From the NCBI GenBank assembly GCA_015654965.1, contig JAATGD010000391.1, forward strand, positions 1-6,939: a DNA stretch of 6,939 nucleotides, given 5' to 3'. Positions 1 through 6,435 of this stretch are shown here, one piece after another. Under the pieces are notes generated by a model. It was given only the letters and a program-made list of their open reading frames with translations, made no database searches and was not told the DNA's origin. Both the position numbers and the translations under genes were made by a program. This DNA comes from Hyphomicrobiales bacterium. Lineage in GTDB: Bacteria; Pseudomonadota; Alphaproteobacteria; Rhizobiales; Rhizobiaceae. The stretch's first letter is position 1, and every line of letters starts with the position of its first letter.

Positions 1-702
1 GAAAAAGCCAGCCGGCGCGTGATCTAGATGATTGATCGCCTCCTGCAATTCCTGAAAGAACCGCTCCTGTTCGGCGCGTTCATCGGAAATATCGGCGATC
101 TGCCAGGCGACGAGCGGCCCCTTGTAATCAGGTCCGGCCTCGATGGGATTTGCCTTGATACGATACCAGACCGGGGCCAGCGAGCGCGGCCCGTCATGGG
201 TCAGGCCATCCGCAAGACGTATTTCCTCCTGCGCCGACAAGCCGTCGCGCACGCTATTGGTCAGGCGATAAATGGCATCGGACGCATCGGGAACGGCGGT
301 CAGGACATTATCGAGCGAACGCACACTGTCTGCTTCACTTACGCCCGTCATATGGGCATAGGCCTGATTGGCATAGACGATCCGGCCACGGGCATCGGAA
401 ATGACGGTTCCCTCCCGTTGCTGATCCATAAAAGACTGCGCCAGATCCTGTCCTGTCTTGCGCTGGCTGAACTGGATGAGGCCTGTGGCGGCACCCAGAA
501 GATAAAAAACCCCGACCATGGACAAAAGTCCCATCAGCATGAGGGCAAATTCATCGCCCAGCCGGTCGCGGAACAGAAAATAGACAATAGCAAGCCCCAT
601 CAGCAGAAAGCCGACAAGGAGCAGCCGCACCGCACCGCCGGAATTGCGTCGGGGCATCACAAGAGGCTTTGGATATGCGCTGTCCGTTTGTCTGGACATC
701 AT
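1..702 (-). CDS. cckA: Cell-cycle hybrid sensor histidine kinase CckA, amino-terminal part (cut by window edge)
   Basis: Read on the minus strand, this frame is open from an ATG at 702 to base 1 and gives 234 residues beginning MMSRQTDSAY. Two hydrophobic segments (about residues 25-44 and 53-73) form a membrane hairpin with a very short loop, as in CckA. A PAS domain follows (about 97-207; core GTVISDARGRIVYANQAY). A helical linker then leads into the start of a second PAS domain (LDHAPAGFF, 226-234). The kinase, ATPase and receiver domains lie beyond the left edge. In the family, CckA autophosphorylates and feeds phosphate through ChpT to CtrA and CpdR, or drains it when acting as a phosphatase; the second PAS domain binds c-di-GMP in Caulobacter. 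A second ATG at 699 is equally usable; the purine-rich stretch GGGGAAGGGG just upstream is the likely ribosome site. It is divergent from the FliO-family gene. Another PAS-containing membrane kinase is possible but less likely. Confidence 0.88.
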   Translation of the reverse strand, partial: MMSRQTDSAYPKPLVMPRRNSGGAVRLLLVGFLLMGLAIVYFLFRDRLGDEFALMLMGLLSMVGVFYLLGAATGLIQFSQRKTGQDLAQSFMDQQREGTVISDARGRIVYANQAYAHMTGVSEADSVRSLDNVLTAVPDASDAIYRLTNSVRDGLSAQEEIRLADGLTHDGPRSLAPVWYRIKANPIEAGPDYKGPLVAWQIADISDERAEQERFFQELQEAINHLDHAPAGFF

Positions 703-879
703 GCCCCTTCCCCTTTCCGGTCGCCAATCTTCGCTTTGCAGGCTGTAATCATGTTGCGTGATAATCCGCTCATCCGGGACGTCTTTTCATTCATCAGGCA
801 ACCCAATGCTGGCCCTTCCGCTCACCACCCACAAGCATTCGCCACGGGGTGGAAGCCCAAGAAAAATCTCTGTTCTCAG

Positions 880-907
880 GCTATATCCGATTCGCAGGAT
901 GCGTTAA
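880..907 (-). promoter_or_regulatory. Candidate cckA promoter with TTAA-type -35 and an embedded GANTC site
   Basis: On the minus strand TTAACG (902-907) is followed after 16 bases by TATAGC (880-885). This resembles CtrA-influenced alphaproteobacterial promoters, where TTAA often overlaps the -35 element. A GAATC methylation site (889-893) lies inside the spacer. The implied 5' leader before the cckA ATG is about 170 bases. This is a by-eye match without a second TTAA at the canonical spacing, so CtrA binding is not established. Confidence 0.3.
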
Positions 908-991
908 TCGACGAACAGCACAAGAGATTCTGTGCATAAGCACTGCAAGCAGGGCTGTTTTTTCACTGTTTTGAACAAACAGGCCGGATTC
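889..991. promoter_or_regulatory. Cluster of three GANTC (CcrM methylation) sites
   Basis: GATTC occurs at 889-893, 926-930 and 987-991, three sites in 103 bases. GANTC is the target of the cell-cycle methyltransferase CcrM in alphaproteobacteria, where hemimethylation can time promoter activity. By eye the rest of the window holds only about a dozen scattered sites, mostly inside genes, so this spacing is denser than expected. The sites are seen directly; a role in timing cckA or its neighbour is inference. Confidence 0.5.
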
Positions 992-1138
992 TGTGTTTTT
1001 TGAAGAAATATTCCCATGGCATGTAAATTCAACTAATGTTCCTAAAAGTGCAAATCGGGCAGCAATGAAAATTGTCAGGGAATATGTAGCCTGCAAAGCT
1101 TGTCATCATGATGAGCCAGAGTTCAAGAGGATATCCGC

Positions 1139-2341
1139 ATGAAGGAATTGCTAAGCGGCATGATTGGGGAAAGCGGCGCGAATATTGTCAGCTTTGCGCT
1201 TATCTTTGTGATCATCATGATCGGGATTTTCATTGTTTACCGGATCATTAGCCGTTTGGGTCGTAACAGGATAGCCTCCAACAATCGCATCCGCCAGCCG
1301 CGCCTGTCGGTGATGGATGCCGCAGCGGTCGACAACCGCCGCAGGCTGGTCCTGATCCGGCGCGATGACGTGGAGCATCTTTTGCTGATCGGCGGTCCGA
1401 CCGATGTCGTGGTGGAACAGAATATCGTTCTGGAATCGCGCACGCCGACCCGTTTGCAGAATTCACGCATCGAACCGGAATATATCGAGCGTTTCCGCCA
1501 GCATGAGGCGGCGCTTGCCTCCGACATGGATGAGCACCCTTCACTGCCTTTGCAGACGCCACCCGAAAAAGCCGCGACGGTCGAACTGAACTCGGCGATA
1601 GAGCCACCCGTCTACCACAGGCCGGAAGAGGTGAAAGAAGCCCCTGTTGCCGTCCACAAGGAAGCGCCCAAACAGGTTAGCCCACAACAGCCACAAGCAG
1701 CCCCCGCAAGCCCGAATATACCTGTAGCACCCGAGCCAGCCATCGCAAACCCGAATGCGCATCTTCATCAAAGGCCGCGTCCTGCTCCCAAATATACGCA
1801 GCAACCCCGCACCATTCTTCCTGCGCAGCCTGCACCCGCCTCGCAATCGAGCGCGCGCTTGCATCCCGCCTATCCTCTCGGACAGGTTTCGCGCGGCGTC
1901 GTGAGTTCCACATCGGGGGTGGCAACCGCAACCGCCGCAGTTGCTGCGACCGCAGCCACGGCCGCTCCGGCCAATCCGGCCCCGGTTCATGCGCCAGCGG
2001 CGACCGTAAAACCCGTAGAGCCGGTGATGCCTCCCTTTCATCAAGGTGCTGACAATGGCCACAAGGGAGCGCACAAGGAGCCGGAATTGACACCAGCGGT
2101 TGAGAATGAGGACCTTTCGGGTCTTGATGACGCGTTGGAGAATGTCATTCTTGCGGAACTCGAATCCGAGATTACGGCGCACGAACAGGAAGCCGTTGCC
2201 CACGATCCTGAATTTTCAAACGATGATTTTGAAAGCCAGTTGCTCGGATCGCTCGATATTCCGGCGGTTGAAAAGAAAAAGCCTGCGGACAGTATCGAGG
2301 ATGAAATGGAAAAGCGTCTGGGTGCGTTGAGCCGAAGCTAA
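1139..2341 (+). CDS. FliO-family membrane protein with long Pro/Ala-rich cytoplasmic tail
   Basis: The 400-residue product has one membrane helix (about 16-36), a basic stretch (40-56), then the FliO-type core (about 58-95) with RRLVLIRRDDVEHLLLIGG at 68-86 and PTDVVVE after it. FliO helps assemble the flagellar type III export gate. From about 140 to 318 the sequence is low-complexity and rich in Pro, Ala and Gln, with an Ala/Thr run at 260-278; the last 80 residues are acidic and helical and end in an IEDEMEKRLGAL segment. True FliO proteins are usually much shorter, so most of this protein is an added tail, probably disordered. AAGAGGA lies 7 bases before the ATG and supports the start. 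The gene stands alone beside cckA rather than in a flagellar operon, so a role in export-gate assembly is inferred only from the core domain; a cell-cycle or envelope role is possible. Its own terminator follows. Confidence 0.8.
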   Translation: MKELLSGMIGESGANIVSFALIFVIIMIGIFIVYRIISRLGRNRIASNNRIRQPRLSVMDAAAVDNRRRLVLIRRDDVEHLLLIGGPTDVVVEQNIVLESRTPTRLQNSRIEPEYIERFRQHEAALASDMDEHPSLPLQTPPEKAATVELNSAIEPPVYHRPEEVKEAPVAVHKEAPKQVSPQQPQAAPASPNIPVAPEPAIANPNAHLHQRPRPAPKYTQQPRTILPAQPAPASQSSARLHPAYPLGQVSRGVVSSTSGVATATAAVAATAATAAPANPAPVHAPAATVKPVEPVMPPFHQGADNGHKGAHKEPELTPAVENEDLSGLDDALENVILAELESEITAHEQEAVAHDPEFSNDDFESQLLGSLDIPAVEKKKPADSIEDEMEKRLGALSRS

Positions 2342-2363
2342 TTAGTCGCCTTCAAGCCTGAAG

Positions 2364-2392
2364 AATGCCAGCCCATCAGGCTGGCATTTTTT
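2364..2392 (+). terminator. Rho-independent terminator of the FliO-family gene
   Basis: A perfect 9-bp stem (ATGCCAGCC at 2365-2373, GGCTGGCAT at 2379-2387) closes the loop CATCA, and T continues to 2392, giving a run of six T including the last stem base. It lies 23 bases after the TAA stop. The reverse strand lacks a T run, so it acts on plus-strand transcripts. Confidence 0.9.
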
Positions 2393-2410
2393 GTAAGGCA
2401 CCCTTATCAA

Positions 2411-2451
2411 GACACAAAGCAGAAGGGCTGCGGTCACCCGCAGCCCTTCTG
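2411..2451 (-). terminator. Hairpin terminator downstream of dksA
   Basis: A perfect 14-bp stem (2420-2433 with 2438-2451; arm CAGAAGGGCTGCGG) closes the loop TCAC and lies 22 bases beyond the dksA stop. Read in the dksA direction it is followed by CTTTGTGTCTT, T-rich but interrupted. The strong GC stem makes termination of dksA transcripts likely. In the plus direction GATTCATG follows, with no T run. Confidence 0.75.
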
Positions 2452-2473
2452 GATTCATGCCATTTTGATCAGC

Positions 2474-2890
2474 TCAATCGTCGCGATAAACCTTCTCACG
2501 ACGCTCATGCCGTTCCTGCGCCTCAATGGAAAGCGTTGCGATTGGCCGTGCATCCAAACGCTTCAGGCTAATGGGTTCTCCGGTTTCCTCGCAGAAACCA
2601 TAGGTTCCTTCGTCAATACGACTAAGCGCCGAATCGATTTTGGAAATCAGTTTGCGTTGCCTGTCACGGGCACGCAGTTCAATTGCTCTGTCAGTCTCGG
2701 AGGAGGCCCTGTCCGCCAAATCGGGATGGTTTGCGTTTTCCTGTTGCAGCGCATCAAGAGTTTCACGCGCTTCACGCAAAATATCATTTTTCCATGCGAT
2801 CAGTTTCGCACGGAAATAAGACTTCTGCCGTTCATTCATGAACGGCTCGTCTTCAGTGGGCCTATAGTCAAGGTCGATCAATTCACTCAT
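2474..2890 (-). CDS. dksA: RNA polymerase-binding transcription factor DksA, zinc-free form
   Basis: The 138-residue product matches DksA along its length. The coiled-coil (about 20-95) carries the tip motif DLADRA with D57, D60 and A62, equivalent to the DxxDxA residues that act in the RNA polymerase secondary channel. The C-terminal globular segment contains YGFCEETGEPI and RLDARPIATLSIEA. The four zinc cysteines of Escherichia coli DksA are here C100, T103, S121 and A124, an exact CXXT-X17-SXXA pattern known from zinc-independent DksA paralogues such as Pseudomonas DksA2. With ppGpp, DksA represses stable-RNA promoters and activates amino-acid biosynthesis promoters. GGGGTGA lies a few bases before the ATG and supports the start. 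The gene is convergent with the FliO-family gene, with a hairpin for each, and divergent from the SixA-like gene. It should fold without zinc; whether a four-cysteine copy exists elsewhere cannot be seen. Confidence 0.95.
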   Translation of the reverse strand: MSELIDLDYRPTEDEPFMNERQKSYFRAKLIAWKNDILREARETLDALQQENANHPDLADRASSETDRAIELRARDRQRKLISKIDSALSRIDEGTYGFCEETGEPISLKRLDARPIATLSIEAQERHERREKVYRDD

Positions 2891-3281
2891 TCTGAATCAC
2901 CCCACATCTAGGAGACGCGTGCGGTTATATAAGTCCAACCGCCAGGAGACACAACATCAAACAATCGTCACCCCCGGTTTTTTACAGCGTCATTTTTAAG
3001 GCTAACTGCTTATTTTTTGAGCGATTTCCGATAAATAAAGAAATATTGCCGTATAAAATGGTAAAAAGAGAAGAGTGATCAAAACATAATCGCCTCCAGA
3101 AAGATTATTTCATAATATCAATATATAGACATGCCGATCATGCCGCATGAAACTCATATCGACGGCTGTCAAAATTGCGTGGACATGCGTTCATGAGGGC
3201 ATTTCCGATGAATGACATAGGCTGTAATCATCAAAAAATGGCAGAATTGATGCATCAGGCAAATGGTCGGGAAGACAAGGA
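2891..3281. other. AT-rich divergent intergenic region between dksA and the SixA-like gene
   Basis: These 391 bases separate two divergent genes. The stretch at about 2990-3130 is clearly more AT-rich than the coding DNA around it. It holds no conserved gene that I recognise. Visible items are a near-tandem repeat CATGCCG (3130-3136 and 3139-3145), a 26-codon hydrophobic minus-strand frame (3002-3082) with GGAGG upstream, a 22-codon plus-strand frame (3147-3215) without a good ribosome site, and the 13-mer AGGCTGTAATCAT (3219-3231), which also occurs at 740-752. No good plus-strand promoter for the SixA-like gene stood out. Confidence 0.55.
2927..2954 (-). promoter_or_regulatory. Candidate dksA promoter
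   Basis: On the minus strand TTGTGT (2949-2954) and TTATAT (2927-2932) are separated by 16 bases, 36 bases upstream of the dksA ATG. The -10 is fair and the -35 keeps only the TTG. A GAATC (CcrM-type) site at 2894-2898 lies within the ribosome-binding region. Identified by eye only. Confidence 0.3.
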
Positions 3282-3788
3282 ATGAGCACTTTATATCTTC
3301 TGCGTCACGCGAAAGCCGCATGGCCCGCGCCCGGAATGAAGGATTTTGACAGGCCGCTTGATGCTGAGGGGCAGGATTCGCTCGCAAAACTGGCTCAATC
3401 CATGCTTGCAGCCAGACTATTGCCTGAACGAATCGTGCTTTCAGGCTCCTTCCGGACACGGCAAACCGCTTCCGGTTTGGTGGACAGGCTGGGACAAGCG
3501 ATCGAAACTGTCATCGACGAGAGGCTTTATAATGGCAATGCCGCCGATTATATCCAGTCGATCCGCCAATATGGTGATGTCGGACAACTGATGCTGGTCG
3601 GCCATAATCCCAGTATCGAGGATCTGGCGCTGGCCTTGAGCGGGGATGGCAACTCCGAAAGCCTGATGCGGCTGAAAACCGGCTTTCCCACGGCGGGGCT
3701 TGCGCAAATATCTTTCAAAAAGCCACTTAGCGATATCGAACGGGGCGATGGATTTCTGGAAAGTTTCCCTACCCCTCTGGCTTTGTAA
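3282..3788 (+). CDS. SixA-like phosphohistidine phosphatase (histidine phosphatase superfamily)
   Basis: The 168-residue protein opens with LYLLRHAKA, giving the catalytic R8-H9 pair of the RHG superfamily. SFRTRQTA (56-63) supplies the phosphate-pocket arginine R58, and VGHNPSIEDLA (106-116) the second catalytic histidine H108; E80 (DERLY) is a likely proton donor. The length is close to Escherichia coli SixA, which dephosphorylates histidines of phosphotransfer proteins such as ArcB's HPt domain and components of the nitrogen PTS. The substrate here is unknown. GGAAG, 8 bases before the ATG, is a moderate ribosome site; no earlier in-frame start fits. The gap to ycjX is 80 bases on the same strand with no terminator, so cotranscription is plausible. 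A small-molecule phosphatase of the same superfamily cannot be excluded. Confidence 0.85.
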   Translation: MSTLYLLRHAKAAWPAPGMKDFDRPLDAEGQDSLAKLAQSMLAARLLPERIVLSGSFRTRQTASGLVDRLGQAIETVIDERLYNGNAADYIQSIRQYGDVGQLMLVGHNPSIEDLALALSGDGNSESLMRLKTGFPTAGLAQISFKKPLSDIERGDGFLESFPTPLAL

Positions 3789-3868
3789 GCATATTTTGTT
3801 GCGAAAGCCATTCGTGCAATCCTATTTATGGCGTATCGACCAAGACGCAAAACCTTAATCCGACGAGG

Positions 3869-5335
3869 ATGGCATTGGCAAAACTGACCAGTATTGGTGA
3901 CGAAGCAAGGATTGCGCTCGACACATTGGCGGATCAGGCGAGCGGTCTTTTATCGCCATCGCTGCGCCTTGGCGTAACAGGACTGTCACGCGCCGGGAAA
4001 ACAGTCTTCATTACAGCACTCGTGCATAATATGCTGCATGGCGGCAGGCTGCCGATGTTTGAAGCTTATAAGTCAGGCCGCATATCGCGTGCAATTCTCG
4101 AACAGCAACCCGACGATGCCGTGCCGCGCTTTCAATATGAAGAGCACCTTTCCGCACTGCTTGATGAGCGCATATGGCCTGATTCTACGCGCGCGATTTC
4201 CGAACTGCGCCTGACGATTGAATACGAAACCGCCTCGGCATGGGGGCGCTGGCTTTCACCGGGAAAACTTTCGATCGATATTGTCGATTATCCCGGCGAA
4301 TGGCTGCTCGACCTGCCACTCTTGGGCAAGAGTTACGCGGAATTCAGTGCCGATTCATTTACATTGGCCAATGAGCCGACCCATAAGGATCTGGCACGCG
4401 AATGGCTTGCGGATGCGGCAATCGTCAATCCGAACAATGCGGCGGATGAATTGACGGCCCAGCGCCTTGCCAGAAGTTTTACCGCCTATCTGCGGGCGGG
4501 CAAGGCTGATGAACGCGCCCTCTCGACGCTGCCGCCCGGTCGTTTCCTGATGCCCGGCGATCTTGAAGGCTCGCCCGCCTTGACCTTTACGCCCTTGCCC
4601 AACCTCAATCCCGATACCATCAAGCCCGGCACCCTGGCCGCCATGATGGAACGGCGCTACGAGGCTTATAAGACGCATGTGATCAAGCCGTTCTTTCGTG
4701 AGCATATTGCGCGGCTCGACCGGCAGATCGTGCTGATCGATGCCATGCAGGCCATGAATGCCGGCGGGGCAGTGGTTGCCGATCTTGAGCGCGCACTCAC
4801 CGACATATTGTCCTGTTTCCGCACCGGCCGGTCCAACATCCTCACTGGCTTTCTTCAGCGCAAGATCGGACGTATTCTAGTGGCAGCCACCAAGGCCGAT
4901 CATCTGCATCACGAAAGCCACGATCGTCTTCAGGCGATTGTGCGCCGTCTGGTGGAACGCGCCATCGAACGCGCCAATTTTTCAGGTGCCGAGATCGACG
5001 TTCTGGCCATGGCGGCGGTCCGCGCCACCCGAGAGGCCAGTGTAATGCAGGGTAAGGAAAATCTGCCGGTGATCGTCGGTGTCCCGCTCAAGGGCGAAAG
5101 CATTGACAGCGAAGTTTTCGATGGAGAAGCGGAAAAAGCTATATTTCCCGGTGACTTACCGAAAAACCCGAATGCAATATTTGAACAAAAATCATCGCCC
5201 GACGACCCCGCCATCCGCTTTGTGCGCTTCCGCCCGCCGCAGCTGGAACGCACCGCTGAAGGCGTTACCCTGTCGCTGCCGCATATAAGGCTCGACCGCG
5301 CGCTTCAATTCCTGATCGGAGATCGTCTGGCATGA
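3869..5335 (+). CDS. ycjX: YcjX family GTPase-like P-loop protein
   Basis: The 488-residue product matches the YcjX family (DUF463) in length and motifs. A Walker A loop, GLSRAGKT (38-45), is followed by IVDYPGEW (138-145), a DxxG-type switch II element, and TKAD (341-344), the guanine-specificity motif. A conserved GVPLKGE segment lies at 404-410. There is no signal peptide or membrane helix, so the protein is cytoplasmic, probably held at the membrane by its partner YcjF. In Escherichia coli ycjX-ycjF lie beside and respond with the phage-shock genes; the cellular task is unknown. The stop overlaps the ycjF start by ATGA. GAGG touches the annotated ATG directly, too close to serve it; the in-frame TTG at 3875, 6 bases beyond GAGG, may be the real start, which would shorten the protein by two residues. 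A weak promoter-like pair, TTGCGA (3799-3804) and TATTTA (3823-3828), lies upstream. Confidence 0.92.
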   Translation: MALAKLTSIGDEARIALDTLADQASGLLSPSLRLGVTGLSRAGKTVFITALVHNMLHGGRLPMFEAYKSGRISRAILEQQPDDAVPRFQYEEHLSALLDERIWPDSTRAISELRLTIEYETASAWGRWLSPGKLSIDIVDYPGEWLLDLPLLGKSYAEFSADSFTLANEPTHKDLAREWLADAAIVNPNNAADELTAQRLARSFTAYLRAGKADERALSTLPPGRFLMPGDLEGSPALTFTPLPNLNPDTIKPGTLAAMMERRYEAYKTHVIKPFFREHIARLDRQIVLIDAMQAMNAGGAVVADLERALTDILSCFRTGRSNILTGFLQRKIGRILVAATKADHLHHESHDRLQAIVRRLVERAIERANFSGAEIDVLAMAAVRATREASVMQGKENLPVIVGVPLKGESIDSEVFDGEAEKAIFPGDLPKNPNAIFEQKSSPDDPAIRFVRFRPPQLERTAEGVTLSLPHIRLDRALQFLIGDRLA

Positions 5336-6435
5336 GTGAAGACACGCCCCGCAAACCCGCCTCTTTCAAGGTCGGGGAACCGGCGAAAACCGCGACCCCT
5401 GCCCCGCAACAGCCGGAAACGCCGCGGCGTCCGCGCGCCGTGACCGATCTTGAACAGATCACCGTGCAACCCGATATCTTTGCCTTGAGCGATGAAGAAG
5501 CAGCCGAGCTGGAAATTCTCGACCCGGCCTTTGAGGCTCCGCGGCAAAGCGGGTTTCTGAAGGGCTGGTCGCTGCGGCGTATATTTTTTGGCGCTCTGGG
5601 CATTCTCGCCTCCTTTGCCATTGGCGTCTGGATCGAATCCCTCATTCGCACGCTGTTTTCACGTTCCGACTGGCTGGGCTGGACCGCATTGGTCGTGGCC
5701 CTTGTGGCTCTTGTGGCATTCATTGCCATCATTGCGCGGGAATTGATGGCGCTCAGGCGTCTCGCATCCGTGCAACACCTTCGCGCCCAAGCGGCGGATG
5801 CGGTCGAACATGATGATATGACAGCCGCGCACAGGGTGGTGGATGATTTGCGCAAGATTGCCGCCAACCTGCCTCAAACGGCACGTGGGCGGCAGATGCT
5901 GGACAGTTTGAGCGACGATATCATCGACGGTCGCGATCTTGTCCGTCTTGCTGAAACCGAAATCCTGCGCCCGCTCGACCGGGAAGCGCGTGCGCTTGTT
6001 CTGGGGGCTTCCAAGCGCGTTTCCATCGTCACCGCAATCAGCCCGCGTGCGCTGGTCGATATCGGCTATGTGCTGTTTGAATCCGCCCGCCTCATCCGCC
6101 GGTTGGCGGAGCTTTATGGCGGACGCCCCGGCACGCTCGGTTTTCTCAAACTGGTGCGCCGCGTGCTGGCGCATCTGGCCGTGACCGGAACGCTGGCCAT
6201 GAGCGATAGCGTTATCCAGCAACTGATCGGTCAGGGTCTTGCCTCGCGCCTGTCGGCAAAGCTTGGTGAAGGTGTCGTCAACGGTCTGATGACCGCACGC
6301 ATCGGCATTGCGGCCATGGATGTGGTGCGCCCTCTGCCCTTTAACGCCGAAAAGCGACCGGGTGTCGGGGATTTTATTGGCGATCTGGCGCGTCTCAACA
6401 ATGAGAGGGCGGAAAAGCCAAAGCCGCAAAATTGA
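5332..6435 (+). CDS. ycjF: YcjF/TIGR01620 family inner-membrane protein (DUF697)
   Basis: The 367-residue protein has a Pro-rich cytoplasmic amino terminus (1-75). Two membrane helices follow (about 83-105 and 115-136), with ARELMALRRL after the second. A helical middle (145-220) leads into the DUF697 domain (about 220-338; ISPRALVDIGYVLFE at 236-250 and a hydrophobic segment near 278-292), then a short polar tail. It is the usual partner of YcjX: the ATGA overlap (5332-5335) implies translational coupling, and the pair probably works as a membrane anchor plus GTPase-like protein in envelope stress. That role is inferred from the Escherichia coli psp-linked homologues, and no biochemical activity is known. 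No separate ribosome site is obvious upstream. The long open frame on the opposite strand (5659-6525) is a shadow. Confidence 0.92.
   Translation: MSEDTPRKPASFKVGEPAKTATPAPQQPETPRRPRAVTDLEQITVQPDIFALSDEEAAELEILDPAFEAPRQSGFLKGWSLRRIFFGALGILASFAIGVWIESLIRTLFSRSDWLGWTALVVALVALVAFIAIIARELMALRRLASVQHLRAQAADAVEHDDMTAAHRVVDDLRKIAANLPQTARGRQMLDSLSDDIIDGRDLVRLAETEILRPLDREARALVLGASKRVSIVTAISPRALVDIGYVLFESARLIRRLAELYGGRPGTLGFLKLVRRVLAHLAVTGTLAMSDSVIQQLIGQGLASRLSAKLGEGVVNGLMTARIGIAAMDVVRPLPFNAEKRPGVGDFIGDLARLNNERAEKPKPQN

Larger units (their letters stand above)
733..1099. repeat. 12-bp inverted repeat flanking the divergent region
   Basis: The word AGCCTGCAAAGC stands at 1088-1099 on the plus strand and, inverted, at 733-744. 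The arms are therefore in the same orientation relative to their own gene: 30 bases before the cckA ATG and 39 bases before the FliO-family ATG. Matching placement suggests a shared operator or leader element. A 12-bp match somewhere in a window this size is expected by chance, so the position is the only argument. Confidence 0.3.
703..1138. promoter_or_regulatory. Divergent intergenic region between cckA and the FliO-family gene
   Basis: These 436 bases contain no convincing gene. They must hold promoters for both flanking genes, which are transcribed away from each other. I see three GANTC sites, one TTAA-containing candidate promoter facing cckA, and a 12-bp inverted repeat whose arms lie about 30-40 bases from each start codon. 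The stretch at about 990-1080 is AT-rich and could hold the plus-strand promoter, but no -35/-10 pair there is good enough to call. A 71-codon minus-strand frame (881-1096) starts with TTG, lacks a ribosome site and has no recognisable content. Confidence 0.6.

Noticed and set aside
28..939. 303-codon plus-strand open frame opposite the cckA start
   Set aside because: It is antisense to a clear CckA amino terminus with membrane helices and PAS domain. Its own translation shows no domain, and it runs through the divergent promoter region.
881..1096. 71-codon minus-strand frame in the cckA upstream region
   Set aside because: It starts with TTG, lacks a ribosome site, has no conserved features and would occupy the divergent promoter region.
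1541..2203. 220-codon minus-strand open frame opposite the FliO-family gene
   Set aside because: Its Arg/Gly/Cys-rich translation is the complement of the Pro/Ala codons of the tail. It has no ribosome site and no domain.
2465..2911. 148-codon plus-strand open frame overlapping dksA
   Set aside because: dksA on the other strand is unambiguous from its coiled-coil tip and C-terminal motif. The plus frame would also run through the dksA terminator side and has no recognisable content.
3130..3145. CATGCCG near-tandem repeat considered as an operator
   Set aside because: Two 7-bp copies 9 bases apart are too short to call an operator without conservation data or a matching regulator.
3147..3215. 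22-codon plus-strand frame MKLISTAVKIAW before the SixA-like gene
   Set aside because: There is no good ribosome site and the length is within chance expectation. A leader role is possible but unsupported.
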